Position numbers and translations under genes: made by a program
Notes under the pieces: model-generated
Told to the model about the DNA's origin: nothing
The model's input: the letters and a program-made list of their open reading frames with translations, nothing else
Database searches by the model: none
In this document: positions 8,451 to 17,569 of the stretch, piece after piece
Numbering within the stretch: the first letter of the stretch is position 1
How the letters are laid out: every line of letters begins with the position of its first letter
Assembly (NCBI GenBank): GCA_963776055.1
Contig: CAVZLD010000008.1
Location: forward strand, 62,001 to 126,000
Length of the DNA: 64,000 nt
Direction of reading: 5' to 3'
Source of the DNA: CAVZLD01 sp963776055
Lineage (GTDB): Bacteria > Planctomycetota > Planctomycetia > Pirellulales > Pirellulaceae

Positions 8451-11400
8451 TGGGAACCGCTTCGCGTTCATTGCTCGCTGCCGAAGTCGGTGTAGTCGAG
8501 GCGGTCGAAGAAACGGTGGTGCTTTCCACTTACCCGGTTGGCGCGGCGGATCCCCACCCGATGTTCTATCGCCACGAATCCTACCAGGGTGCTCAGAAGC
8601 GAATCTATCCATACGCTTTGCAGGATCATCTAATCCATGAGCCCAAGGAACAAGAGTACAAGTCCTTGCGTCTTGAAAATGAATTTGTGCGCATCACGGT
8701 ACTTCCCGAATTGGGCGGTCGCCTCTTTTCGGCCACGGATAAGACGAATGGCTACGAGTTTTTCTATCGCCAGCACGTCGTCAAACCGGCGCTGATCGGT
8801 ATGTTGGGCGCATGGGTGTCTGGTGGCGTGGAATGGTGCGCGTTCCACCATCACCGCAATACGACCTTTATGCCCATCGATTATCACTTGCAGGCGAACC
8901 GAGACGGCAGCAAGACGATTTGGTTTGGCGAGACCGAACGAAGGCATCGGATGAAGTGGCTCATCGGATTGACACTCTATCCCGACCGTTCGTACGTGGA
9001 AGCCACCGTCAAGTTCGTCAACCGTACCGCACAACCGCATTCCATTCTCTATTGGGCAAACGTGGCAGTTCACGTGAATGATGAATATCAAGTCGTGTTT
9101 CCTCCCAGCGTCCAGGTCGCCACGTACCACTCGAAGATTGACTTTACGCATTGGCCCATCGCGCAAGGCAACTACCGCGGATATGACTATCAGGGCAAGG
9201 ACATCAGTTGGTGGAAGAACTCGCCACCCTCGAATTCCTTCTTCGCCTGGAATCTGCAGGAAGATTTCATGGGCGGTTACGACCACGGTCGGCAAGCCGG
9301 AGTGGTCCATGTCGGCAATCATCACGTTGTTTGTGGAGCAAAGCTCTGGGAATGGGGCACCGGTGCGTACGGCCGCGCATGGGACAAGATTCTGACAGAT
9401 GAGGATGGCCCTTACGCGGAACTCATGGTGGGAGCCTTCTCGGATAATCAGCCGGATTATAGTTGGATGAAGCCGTATGAAGTGAAGACGTTCAAGCAAT
9501 ACTGGTACCCGATTCAACAGATCGGGGCATTTCAAAACGCCAACCTCCACGGTGCCGTGTCCTTGGCTGCTCCGTCAGACGGTCGCGTGCGATTTGGCTT
9601 CCATACGACTGCGCGACATCGCCAAGCGCGTGTCGAGCTGCGGAAGGATGACCGCGTTGTCTGGGACAGGACGATCGACGTCGGTCCTGATCAACCGTTC
9701 GTACAGGAATTGGAACTGCCAAACGCTCCCTCGGAGACACTGCGCGTGACCCTGCGGACGGCAGAGGGCGAGGAGTTAATTACGTACGCACCTCGGCGAC
9801 AACCGCCTGTCGACAAGCTGCCAGATCCGGTTCAAACGCCACCCAAGCCGAAGGATGTCGCCACGAATGAAGAACTGTATCTGACCGGTCTGCGGGTCGA
9901 GCAAATCCACAATCCGACCGTGGATGCCTTGCCATACTACGAAGAGGCGCTCCGGCGAGATCCCGGTGATTCCCGTGTGCGTACGATGCTCGCGATTCAT
10001 TGCAACAAGCATGCACAGTATGAGTTGGCAGAGGCACACGTGTGCGCAGCGATCGAAAGGTTGTCGCACGGGTACACTCGACTGCGCGACGCCGAGGCCC
10101 ACTACCAACTGGGGATTGCCCTGCGTGCACAACATCGGGACGACGAAGCATACCGCGAGTTCTACCGAGCGACTTGGGATCAGGATTGTCACTCGGCCAG
10201 CTGTCTCCAATTGGCCGAACTCGATTGCCAAGCGGCGGAGTTTGTGCAGGCTCTGGAACACGTGCAAGAATCGCGAACAACCAATTCGCGAAATCCCAAA
10301 GCCATCAACACCCAGGCGGCGATCCTACGGAAACTCAATCGGCTGCAAGAGGCAGCGCAGCTTGTCGAGGCGGCGATCGCATTCGATCCGTTAGACGGAT
10401 GGGCGTTGAATGAACGCCGATTGATCGAGTCGCTGCAAGGGAATACGGCAAAGGCACAGCAGGCGGAAGATCGTCTTGCCGAGTTGACGCGTGGCGATGT
10501 CCAAGCCTTTCTGGAATTGGCCGCGGATTACATGCAGCTGGGCATGTGGCCGGAAGCGATTGAGGTTCTGCAGTTGCCAGCCAAGGTCGGGATGTCCGCT
10601 GCGGTGCGCTATCCGATGCTGCACTACTATCTCGCGTATCTATACCAGCAGCAAGGGAACCAGGAAGCGGCCATCGAGGCGTTCAACGAAGCAAGCCGCC
10701 TTCCCAGCGATTACTGCTTCCCGTTTCGCTTCGAAGGGATTGATGTGCTGCAAGCCGCTCTGACCTGCAATCCTCGTGATGCGCGAGCTCACTACTATCT
10801 CGGAAATCTCCTGTTCGAACATCAGCCGGAACGAGCGATGGAGAACTGGCGGAAATCACGCGAACTCGACCCCACCCTCGCGATGGTGCACCGCAACCTG
10901 GGATGGGCCCAGCAGCGAGTGCGAAACGATCTCCCCGCAGCCGTCGCCTGTTACGAGGCGGCGCTGCAGTGTGATCAGGTGGAACCGCGCTTGCTGCTGG
11001 AACTTGACCTGCTGTACGAATCCTCGAATGCTGACCCCGAGCGGCGATTGGCGGCACTCCAGGCAAATCATGACGTCGTCTTGCGACGGCAGGAAAGCCT
11101 CGTGCGCGAAATTCTCGTACTGGTCCTGGCCGGGGAATATGAAACTGCTATCCAATATTTGGAAAGCCACTTCTTTCACGCACAAGAAGGTCGCGAGGAA
11201 CTTCACGACATCTTCGTCGACGCACACCTGCTGGAAGGGCTGCAGTGTATGAAGCGCGGAGATCCCGCCGGAGCATTGACGCATTTTGAGAAGGCGAGCG
11301 AGTATCCCGAGAACCTCTCGGTCGGACGACCGGTCAAGGATCCACGCGCCGCACAAGTCGCCTACTATACCGCAGTGGCGCACGATGCGTTGGAGCATGC

Positions 11401-11794
11401 GGAGGTCGCCCGAGGATTCTTTCAGCAGTCGGTCGATTCGGGCAAGACCGTGCGCACATCCTCAGCGCAATTCTACCAAGCACTCAGTCTACAGCGACTC
11501 GGGCGGTCGAGCGAAGCCCAGAAGATTCTTGCGAGACTGGTCGAAACTGGTCAGCGGCGATTGGAAGAAGATGGCTCCGCCGACTTCTTTGCGAAGTTTG
11601 GTGAACAGGAAACCCGTCGAACGAGTGCGGCCAACGCTCATTATCTGTTAGGTCTTGGTTTTCTCGGCCAAGAAAAGCCGCGTGAAGCCGAAGAACAATT
11701 CCGGCAAGCGGTGAAGCAGAATCGGAGTCACGTCTGGGCACAATATGAGCTGTCAGCGCTGGAGTCCCTCCCCCCGGCGAAGGACGAGTTGTAG
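8315..11794 (+). CDS. DUF5107 and tetratricopeptide-repeat protein, exported
   Basis: Large 1159-residue protein. Seen: a hydrophobic leader (about residues 30-55, ending SRSLLAAE), a DUF5107 domain (about 75-400) with LPELGGRLFSATDK, SGGVEWCAFHHHRNTTFMP and HVGNHHVVCGAKLWEWG, a beta-rich linker, then at least ten TPR-like helical pairs to the C-terminus (for example PYYEEALRRDPGDSRVRTM and AIEAFNEASRLPSDYCF). DUF5107 resembles galactose-mutarotase-like folds; planctomycetes and Bacteroidetes carry it with TPRs near glycan-degradation genes. A carbohydrate-binding or aldose-processing role on the cell surface is an inference. Start at 8315 has GAGGA 10 nt upstream; an inner Met near residue 46 is an alternative. 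Confidence 0.87.
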   Translation: MDQRTPCRAFAALFPLSACRRAPSNLLRIRRITLCCSLLGTSLLVMGTASRSLLAAEVGVVEAVEETVVLSTYPVGAADPHPMFYRHESYQGAQKRIYPYALQDHLIHEPKEQEYKSLRLENEFVRITVLPELGGRLFSATDKTNGYEFFYRQHVVKPALIGMLGAWVSGGVEWCAFHHHRNTTFMPIDYHLQANRDGSKTIWFGETERRHRMKWLIGLTLYPDRSYVEATVKFVNRTAQPHSILYWANVAVHVNDEYQVVFPPSVQVATYHSKIDFTHWPIAQGNYRGYDYQGKDISWWKNSPPSNSFFAWNLQEDFMGGYDHGRQAGVVHVGNHHVVCGAKLWEWGTGAYGRAWDKILTDEDGPYAELMVGAFSDNQPDYSWMKPYEVKTFKQYWYPIQQIGAFQNANLHGAVSLAAPSDGRVRFGFHTTARHRQARVELRKDDRVVWDRTIDVGPDQPFVQELELPNAPSETLRVTLRTAEGEELITYAPRRQPPVDKLPDPVQTPPKPKDVATNEELYLTGLRVEQIHNPTVDALPYYEEALRRDPGDSRVRTMLAIHCNKHAQYELAEAHVCAAIERLSHGYTRLRDAEAHYQLGIALRAQHRDDEAYREFYRATWDQDCHSASCLQLAELDCQAAEFVQALEHVQESRTTNSRNPKAINTQAAILRKLNRLQEAAQLVEAAIAFDPLDGWALNERRLIESLQGNTAKAQQAEDRLAELTRGDVQAFLELAADYMQLGMWPEAIEVLQLPAKVGMSAAVRYPMLHYYLAYLYQQQGNQEAAIEAFNEASRLPSDYCFPFRFEGIDVLQAALTCNPRDARAHYYLGNLLFEHQPERAMENWRKSRELDPTLAMVHRNLGWAQQRVRNDLPAAVACYEAALQCDQVEPRLLLELDLLYESSNADPERRLAALQANHDVVLRRQESLVREILVLVLAGEYETAIQYLESHFFHAQEGREELHDIFVDAHLLEGLQCMKRGDPAGALTHFEKASEYPENLSVGRPVKDPRAAQVAYYTAVAHDALEHAEVARGFFQQSVDSGKTVRTSSAQFYQALSLQRLGRSSEAQKILARLVETGQRRLEEDGSADFFAKFGEQETRRTSAANAHYLLGLGFLGQEKPREAEEQFRQAVKQNRSHVWAQYELSALESLPPAKDEL

Positions 11795-11956
11795 TGCCAT
11801 ATGCAGTGATGTGGTTGCGCCGTCATTGCGGTTGCCACGTCCATCAGACACGGCCAACGCGGCAGAGTACAGGGCACGAATGATCTACCGTACGGTGCGA
11901 TCTCCGAGTAGGATCAGGCGGAAGTCAGTTGAAGAATCAGACTGTGCTGCGGGCAG

Positions 11957-12925
11957 ATGCGCATGAGTACAACGGCAGATGCGGCGATCACAATCGATCA
12001 CTTGCGAAAGAGCTATCGTGGCGGCTTTCGACGCCCCTCCGTGGATGCGCTGCGCGGCGTCTCATTTCAGGTTGGTCGTGGCGAAATTTTCGGCCTCCTG
12101 GGTCCCAACGGAGCCGGGAAAACGACCGTCATCAAGATTCTGTTGGGAATTATCCGTGCTTCTGGTGGTGCGGCTCGCCTGCTCCGTTTTTCGGCGGGGG
12201 ACCGCAGAGGTCGCCAACGAGTGGGTTACCTGCCGGAAAACCTGCAGTTCCCTCGGTATCAGACGGCGCGAACTGCCCTCGAGTATTACGGTCAACTGAG
12301 CGGTCTTTCGCTGGCGGAGATTCGCGCTAAGCGAGAGGCGTTGCTCGCCACCGTGGGGCTGCAGGGGCGCGACCGGGAGTCTCTGAAACGGTACTCCAAA
12401 GGAATGCTGCAACGGTTGGGCTTGGCCCAGGCGCTGTTACATGATCCGGAAGTACTGATTCTGGATGAACCTACGGACGGGTTGGATCCGGTCGGGCGTT
12501 CCCACGTGCGAAACATTCTTGCCCAACTGCGAGACGAAGGGCGGACCGTGTTCTTGAACAGCCACTTGCTGCAAGAAGTGGAATTGGTGTGCGATCGAGT
12601 GGCGATTTTGGACCGAGGTACGCTGCGATTTGAGGGTACGATCGGCGATTTGACGCCCACGCACCAGACCGCGTTGATCCTGCACCTGGCAACTTCCGAA
12701 GAAGCCGCGCGGGCGGCGATCGGATCTCATGAGATTGAGCAGCTTCGGGTTGTACCCTCCGGTCTCGTCCAGCTGATTCTTCCCCTCCAAGATCAGCAGG
12801 AAGTGGATGCGATCGTCGACCAGATTCGACAGGCCGATATCAGTATTCGAGCCATGAATTGGCGCCGCAAAACACTCGAAGACGCATTTCTCGAACTCGT
12901 CTCTATTCAGGCGGAGCCCGTATGA
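11957..12925 (+). CDS. ABC transporter ATP-binding subunit
   Basis: ATPase of an ABC-2 type exporter or of a membrane complex such as a gliding- or Nos-like system. Seen: Walker A GPNGAGKT (49-56), Q-loop region GYLPENLQFP, signature YSKGMLQR (146-153), Walker B VLILDEPTDGLDP (166-178), and the H-loop FLNSHLLQEVE. A C-terminal tail of about 90 residues ends MNWRRKTLEDAFLELV, the usual ending of CcmA-like ATPases. Start is either ATG 11957 or ATG 11963; neither has a strong ribosome site. Its stop overlaps the start of the permease gene by 4 nt (ATGA), so the two are translationally coupled. Cargo unknown. Confidence 0.92.
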   Translation: MRMSTTADAAITIDHLRKSYRGGFRRPSVDALRGVSFQVGRGEIFGLLGPNGAGKTTVIKILLGIIRASGGAARLLRFSAGDRRGRQRVGYLPENLQFPRYQTARTALEYYGQLSGLSLAEIRAKREALLATVGLQGRDRESLKRYSKGMLQRLGLAQALLHDPEVLILDEPTDGLDPVGRSHVRNILAQLRDEGRTVFLNSHLLQEVELVCDRVAILDRGTLRFEGTIGDLTPTHQTALILHLATSEEAARAAIGSHEIEQLRVVPSGLVQLILPLQDQQEVDAIVDQIRQADISIRAMNWRRKTLEDAFLELVSIQAEPV

Positions 12926-15202
12926 GACCTTACTGGGCGGTCATTCAGGATTCCTTTCGAGAAGCCTGGGCTTCTCGCGTGCTGTGGATTCTGCTGGCCC
13001 TGATCACGATCGTACTCCTGGCGATCTTGCCGTTCGGTTGGACGCGTCAGCTGACGGTGGGTCTGCGACGAGACGACGTTCGCGACGCCTCAAAACTTGC
13101 CCAGCAACTGCAAACGGCGTTGAGTGAATCTGCGCCGTCGACTGCCTCGTATGTGGCGTCTCGACTGCCCGAAGAGTTGCAGGCGAGGCTGAAGGACTAT
13201 GTTCCGTCGGACGACAGGCGTTCGCCAGAAGAGATGCAGTTGCGAGATGATCTTGTGGCTGCCTTGGATTCACTGATTCGGCAGCCGGACTTTTTTCGTG
13301 CCGATCTTTGGGAAGAAACAAGTTGGAATCGGGAAGGACAAGACTTCCTCGAACAAGGCGTCGACCATCTTGCGAGTCGTGAGCAACAGCGATTGAACCG
13401 CTTGGCATTGGAAGCCGCTTTTCCCAGGGAAATTCGTCAGCGACCTTCGCAGACCGTGGTGTTCCGGTATCTGGTCTGGGATGTCGGCGAACCGGTCCGA
13501 ATTGGTGACCAACAACTCGACCAAGTGATTCGGGGAATCGTCGCCGCCTTTATCTCGGTCGTTCTCGGGATGATCGGTGTGTTTGCGGCGATCCTCGTCA
13601 CGGCGTCGATTATTCCCAATATGTTGGACACCGGATCGTTCAGCTTGTTGCTGAGTAAACCGATTTCACGGCCGCTGCTGTTTCTCGCCAAGTTCTTCGG
13701 CGGATGCTGGTTCGTGCTGATCAACGCCACGTATCTCATCGCCGGCCTGTGGTTGCTGTTGGGACTGCGGTTCGAGATTTGGTACAAGAACCTGCTTTGG
13801 TGTATCCCCATCTTCTTATTCCTGTTCATTGTCTACTACTCCGTGTCGGCCTTCGCAGGATTGGTGTGGCGCAACACCGTCGTTTGTATCGTCGTGACCA
13901 TCCTGTTCTGGTTCGCTTGTGTCCTGGTGGGGGGAGCAAAGCAATTTGTCGAGCTGTTCTTCGTGCACCCTGACCGTTTGGCAAAACTGCTGCCGGTCGA
14001 GGATGACCTGTTGGTGGTGAACGAAAGAGGCCGCGTGCAGGAGTGGTCGGCGGAGCAGGGGGAGTGGCGACAAGTCTTTGGCGTGGGCGGGCCGGCCCAG
14101 GGTCCTCCGATCGCCGTCGGTCCACAGATCGTCGGTCCGGTGTACGATTCGGCGCAGCAGCGCCTGGTAGCAGTTGTGCCTTCCTGGCCCGAAGCGTTGT
14201 TGTATGTTGGGCAGCAAGCGGACAATTGGGAGCCGGTGGAGTCAGGAGCGGCACCGCGGGGAACTCGGTGGTTGCTGGTCGAACCGGACGGAAAAGTGCT
14301 CGCTGTCACGAGCGAAGGGCTACTGCGCATGGTTGCCGATCCGAAACCACGGATCGATCCGCTCGAGCTGTTCGGGTTTCGCATCCCGCTGCCTGGGGAA
14401 GATAAGGTGTTCCAACCGGCGGGTGGGGATACCGCCGTGCGGATGAATGAGGCAACAGGTGTCGCGCTGAGCCATGACACGGGAGTGCTATACGTCCTGC
14501 AAGGTGATTGGCTGACTTCGTTCGTGCGCAATGAGAAAGGCGTCTATGAGAAACAGAGTCAGATCGAGACGACGCAAGAGGAGCGGCAAGCGGTATTGGC
14601 CTCGGGGGGAGACACCGTTCTTGTGGCTTGCGCAGGGAACGATTCTGCTGCGAGACGCACGCGACCTGACGCTGAAGAAGCGACTTTCGATGGAGCAACG
14701 GGCGAAGCCCCGTTTTGCCGTTGCCGCACCGGATGGGTCGAGGATGGCGGTCCTGTTTCACGATCGGCACTTGTCGCTGATTGACACCCAGCAACAGGCG
14801 TTTGAGAGTATCAAAATCGCCGGCCAGGGCGAGATTACGGCCGCTGTCTTTGATGGACCCGATCGCCTGGTTGTCGCCGATCAGATTGACCGCGTGGCCG
14901 TTTACCGTTTACCGTCCGCCGAAGTGGAACGGTGGTACAAGCCGGCCTCGAAGATCATGCGACGTGTCTACCACTACCTGATCAACCCGCTGTACACGAT
15001 CTTTCCCAAACCCGGCGAGCTGGATAGTTCGATTGGTTACCTGTTGACGGAACAGGATACCGTTACCCTTGGTCCCAACAAAGATGATCTGGGCACGGCG
15101 CAGCTGCAGGTCGATCCGTGGGCACCCGTGTGGAGCAGCCTGGCGTTCGTGGTGGTGATGCTTGTCCTGGCGTGTTTGTATATCCAGCGTCAGGATTTCT
15201 GA
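12922..15202 (+). CDS. ABC-2 permease with large propeller-like extracytoplasmic insert, one frame shift
   Basis: Membrane partner of the preceding ATPase. Seen: ATG at 12922 overlapping its stop; first membrane helix at 12-38 (VLWILLALITIVLLAILPFG); a soluble region to about 205; a block of five hydrophobic segments, about 212-350, including GMIGVFAAILVTASIIPN and the ABC-2 motif LLLSKPISRP; a roughly 380-residue soluble part with repeated LLVEPDGKVLAV- and VAAPDGSRMAV-like strands resembling a beta-propeller; then a last helix (SLAFVVVMLVLACLYIQ) and a short tail. The frame shifts near 14630 between VLVAC and AQGTILLRDARD. An ABC-2 permease with a built-in propeller of this size is unusual; the propeller may face the periplasm and sense or bind a ligand. 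Confidence 0.82.
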
Positions 15203-15222
15203 CGTGCGACGACGGCCCGACC

Positions 15223-16141
15223 TCAACCGCACCGCCGATCGATCTCGGCTCTTGTCGGAGCCGAAGGCTGTGCGCCGAGTCGGGTGACCGAAATGGCCGC
15301 GGCCGCGTTGGCGAAGCGGACAGCGCTCGAGCAGCGGCTGACCCTCTCCCAGAGCGACCGCCAGCGTACCGTTGAACACATCGCCAGCAGCGACGGTGTC
15401 GACCGCCTGTACCTCGAAGCTGGGCACCAGTTGTCGCGTGTCTGCGTCGACGACCATCGCACCGCGCGATCCGAGAGTCAGGATTACCGTCTGCACGCCT
15501 CGCGCACGCAACTCGTCCGCCGCGCGTTGGGCGGTCGCATCGTCGACCACCGCGACTCCCGTCAGCAATTCGGCTTCCGTCTCGTTGGGAGTCAGGATCG
15601 AGACATTCTGTAGCAGATCGTCAGGCAGCGGCTGAGCGGGGGCGGGGTTCAGAATCACTTGCACACCCGCTTTTGCGGCCAGTTGAGCGGCCGTTTGGAC
15701 GGTCTCCAGCGGCGTCTCCAGTTGCATGACGACCGAGCTGGCTCCGTCGAGCACCGGTGCCGCCCGCTCGACGTCGGCAGGAGTGAGCTGACCGTTGGCG
15801 CCGCCTGCGACCGCAATACAGTTCTCGCCGTCCTTCGCGACGAAGATCAGCGCCACGCCGGACGGTGCGCTCTCATCACGCTGCACGTAATCGACGTCAA
15901 TTCCATCCTGCACGAAGCCGGCCACCGCCTGATCCCCGAACATATCCTGGCCGACTCGAGCCACGAAAGCGACCCGGCCGCCAGCCCGGGCCGCCGCCAC
16001 CGCCTGATTGGCGCCCTTGCCGCCGGCCGCCGTGTGAAACTCACCGCCCAACACGGTTTCGCCCGGCCGAGGAAGGTGGTCCAGCTGGATGATCATATCC
16101 GTGTTGGAGCTGCCAATCACGATGACTTTGGATGGTGACAT
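15223..16141 (-). CDS. rbsK: Ribokinase-like PfkB carbohydrate kinase, C-terminal frame shift
   Basis: Phosphorylates ribose or a related sugar with ATP. Seen: ATG at 16141 opening MSPSKVIVIGSSNTDM; the substrate motif GGKGANQAVAAARAGG; LNPAPAQPLP; LTPNETEAELLTG; and the catalytic PfkB signature VDTVAAGDVFNGTLAVAL with its Asp base. The ribokinase ending AVRFANAAAAISVTRLGAQP is present but one frame away, so an extra base near 15325 is inferred and the true stop is at 15223. Lies 43 bp downstream of a sugar/ureide-type permease on the same strand, an uptake-plus-kinase pair. Convergent with the ABC permease (20 bp apart). The ribose assignment rests on similarity only; another nucleoside sugar is possible. 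Confidence 0.83.
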
Positions 16142-16184
16142 GGTATTCCGATCTCGCTTTGTCCAACCTTCGTTTTTCGAGTCA

Positions 16185-17195
16185 CTAGAGCTTGGATGCA
16201 ATCAGGATGCCCAACCCGAGCAAGTAGAACAGGAACATCGCGCCCAGCAGCGAATTCGTACCTTTGGGCGCACCTTTAAACTCCCGCCAGATAAAGACTC
16301 CCCAAAAGGCTCCCACCATCGTGGCCCCTTGGCCCAGACCGTAGGAAAGGGCTGGACCCGCTTTGGTGGACGCGATGATGCTGAAGGCCATTCCAATGTT
16401 CCAGATGATGCCTCCCAAGATGCCGATCGCGTGCAAACTTGGATTTCCTTTCGTGAAGTAGTCACCAAACGGAACCGGTTCGCCCGTGAATGGTTTCGCC
16501 ATCATGATGCTGTTCCACAGGAAGTTCGAAACAAGCAAGCCGACGGAAAACAGAACGATGGCGGTATAGGGGCTGAGCTTGCCGGCTTCAAGCGTCTTGG
16601 TGACCGCGTCAATCTGCCCCATCGATTGAGCCACAAAACTGTAGAACCAGCCCATCAATAACCCGGCTGCCACCGAAATGGCGATTCCCAACACGGGCGT
16701 CTTCTTGCCGGAGCTGGCGAGTCGCTTGTAGGCCAGCGCGTCCAACAGAATTGCGATGACGACCGCGCTTACTCCGATCGCCAGCATCGGTACGTTGCCT
16801 TCGGGACGTGCGTAGTACGTCGTGATCACACCCAGTGCCAACGCCAAACCGACCCCGATCGGAAACGCCACCGCCATGCCCGCGATGTCGATCGCGGCAA
16901 CCAACAGAATATTGGACAGGTTGAAGATTACGCCACCGAGAAAGGCTGATCCAAGCCACTTCGGATCCGCTTGCCGCAAATCGGGTAGAAAAGAACGCCC
17001 GCCCTGGCCGACGCTGCCCATCGTGAAAGCGAGCGCCAATGCCAGCAGCAGCACGCCGATCGCGTAGTCCCAATAATACAGTTGGAAGCGCCATTCCTTG
17101 CTGGCCAGCTTCTGTGTGTTCGCCCACGATCCCCAGCAGAGCATCGTGATGATGCACATGATTACCGCAATGGGATACGATTCGACAATGACCAT
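16185..17195 (-). CDS. Ten-helix permease of the GRP/ureide-permease (DMT) group
   Basis: Inner-membrane transporter, 336 residues, with about ten hydrophobic segments. The opening MVIVESYPIAVIMCIITMLC followed by WGSWANTQKL, and the later GGVIFNLSNILLVAAIDIAG, resemble plant ureide permeases and the bacterial glucose/ribose (GRP, RbsU-like) family of the drug/metabolite transporter superfamily. GAFWGVFIWREFKGAP near the end fits the last repeat. ATG at 17195 has GGAGG about 7 nt upstream. The ribokinase gene follows 43 bp downstream, so ribose or a nucleoside-derived sugar is a reasonable substrate guess; ureides such as allantoin are an alternative. Confidence 0.8.
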   Translation of the reverse strand: MVIVESYPIAVIMCIITMLCWGSWANTQKLASKEWRFQLYYWDYAIGVLLLALALAFTMGSVGQGGRSFLPDLRQADPKWLGSAFLGGVIFNLSNILLVAAIDIAGMAVAFPIGVGLALALGVITTYYARPEGNVPMLAIGVSAVVIAILLDALAYKRLASSGKKTPVLGIAISVAAGLLMGWFYSFVAQSMGQIDAVTKTLEAGKLSPYTAIVLFSVGLLVSNFLWNSIMMAKPFTGEPVPFGDYFTKGNPSLHAIGILGGIIWNIGMAFSIIASTKAGPALSYGLGQGATMVGAFWGVFIWREFKGAPKGTNSLLGAMFLFYLLGLGILIASKL

Positions 17196-17569
17196 AGTGC
17201 GCCTCCAGTGCGAAATGAAGAAAGTCGAGCGGCCCGCCTGTTTCGGTCAGCCGTGGCTAGACCGCTTCAGCTCTCATGCATCGCGGCGCCGCGAATCGTC
17301 CTCAGCGGCTATCGAAAAACCCCATTGGGGGGCTCTCCGGCGTGCTTCGGTCCAGTCGACGCACCGCGATTACCTGAACATTGTGGCGTCTTCGATGGAC
17401 GAAAGCCATAGGGCGACGGGTTCGCGGCCCGCTGTGGGATTGTATAAAACAGGAAGCGGGAAAAGTCATTCCGGTGATCGTGGCCCGATTGCAGGAGCGT
17501 AAGACACATCCAAGAGCGTGATGGTGTTCTGGATTGGCCATCATTTTGAGTTTCGAGAGGAGTGCTTCC
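17196..17569. other. Divergent intergenic region, no gene seen
   Basis: This 374-base gap lies between the leftward permease and the rightward DUF1080 gene. A short CCCC-ATT-GGGG hairpin lies near 17319-17332. TATAAAAC near 17444 could belong to a promoter for the rightward gene. Nothing else stands out. Confidence 0.4.
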
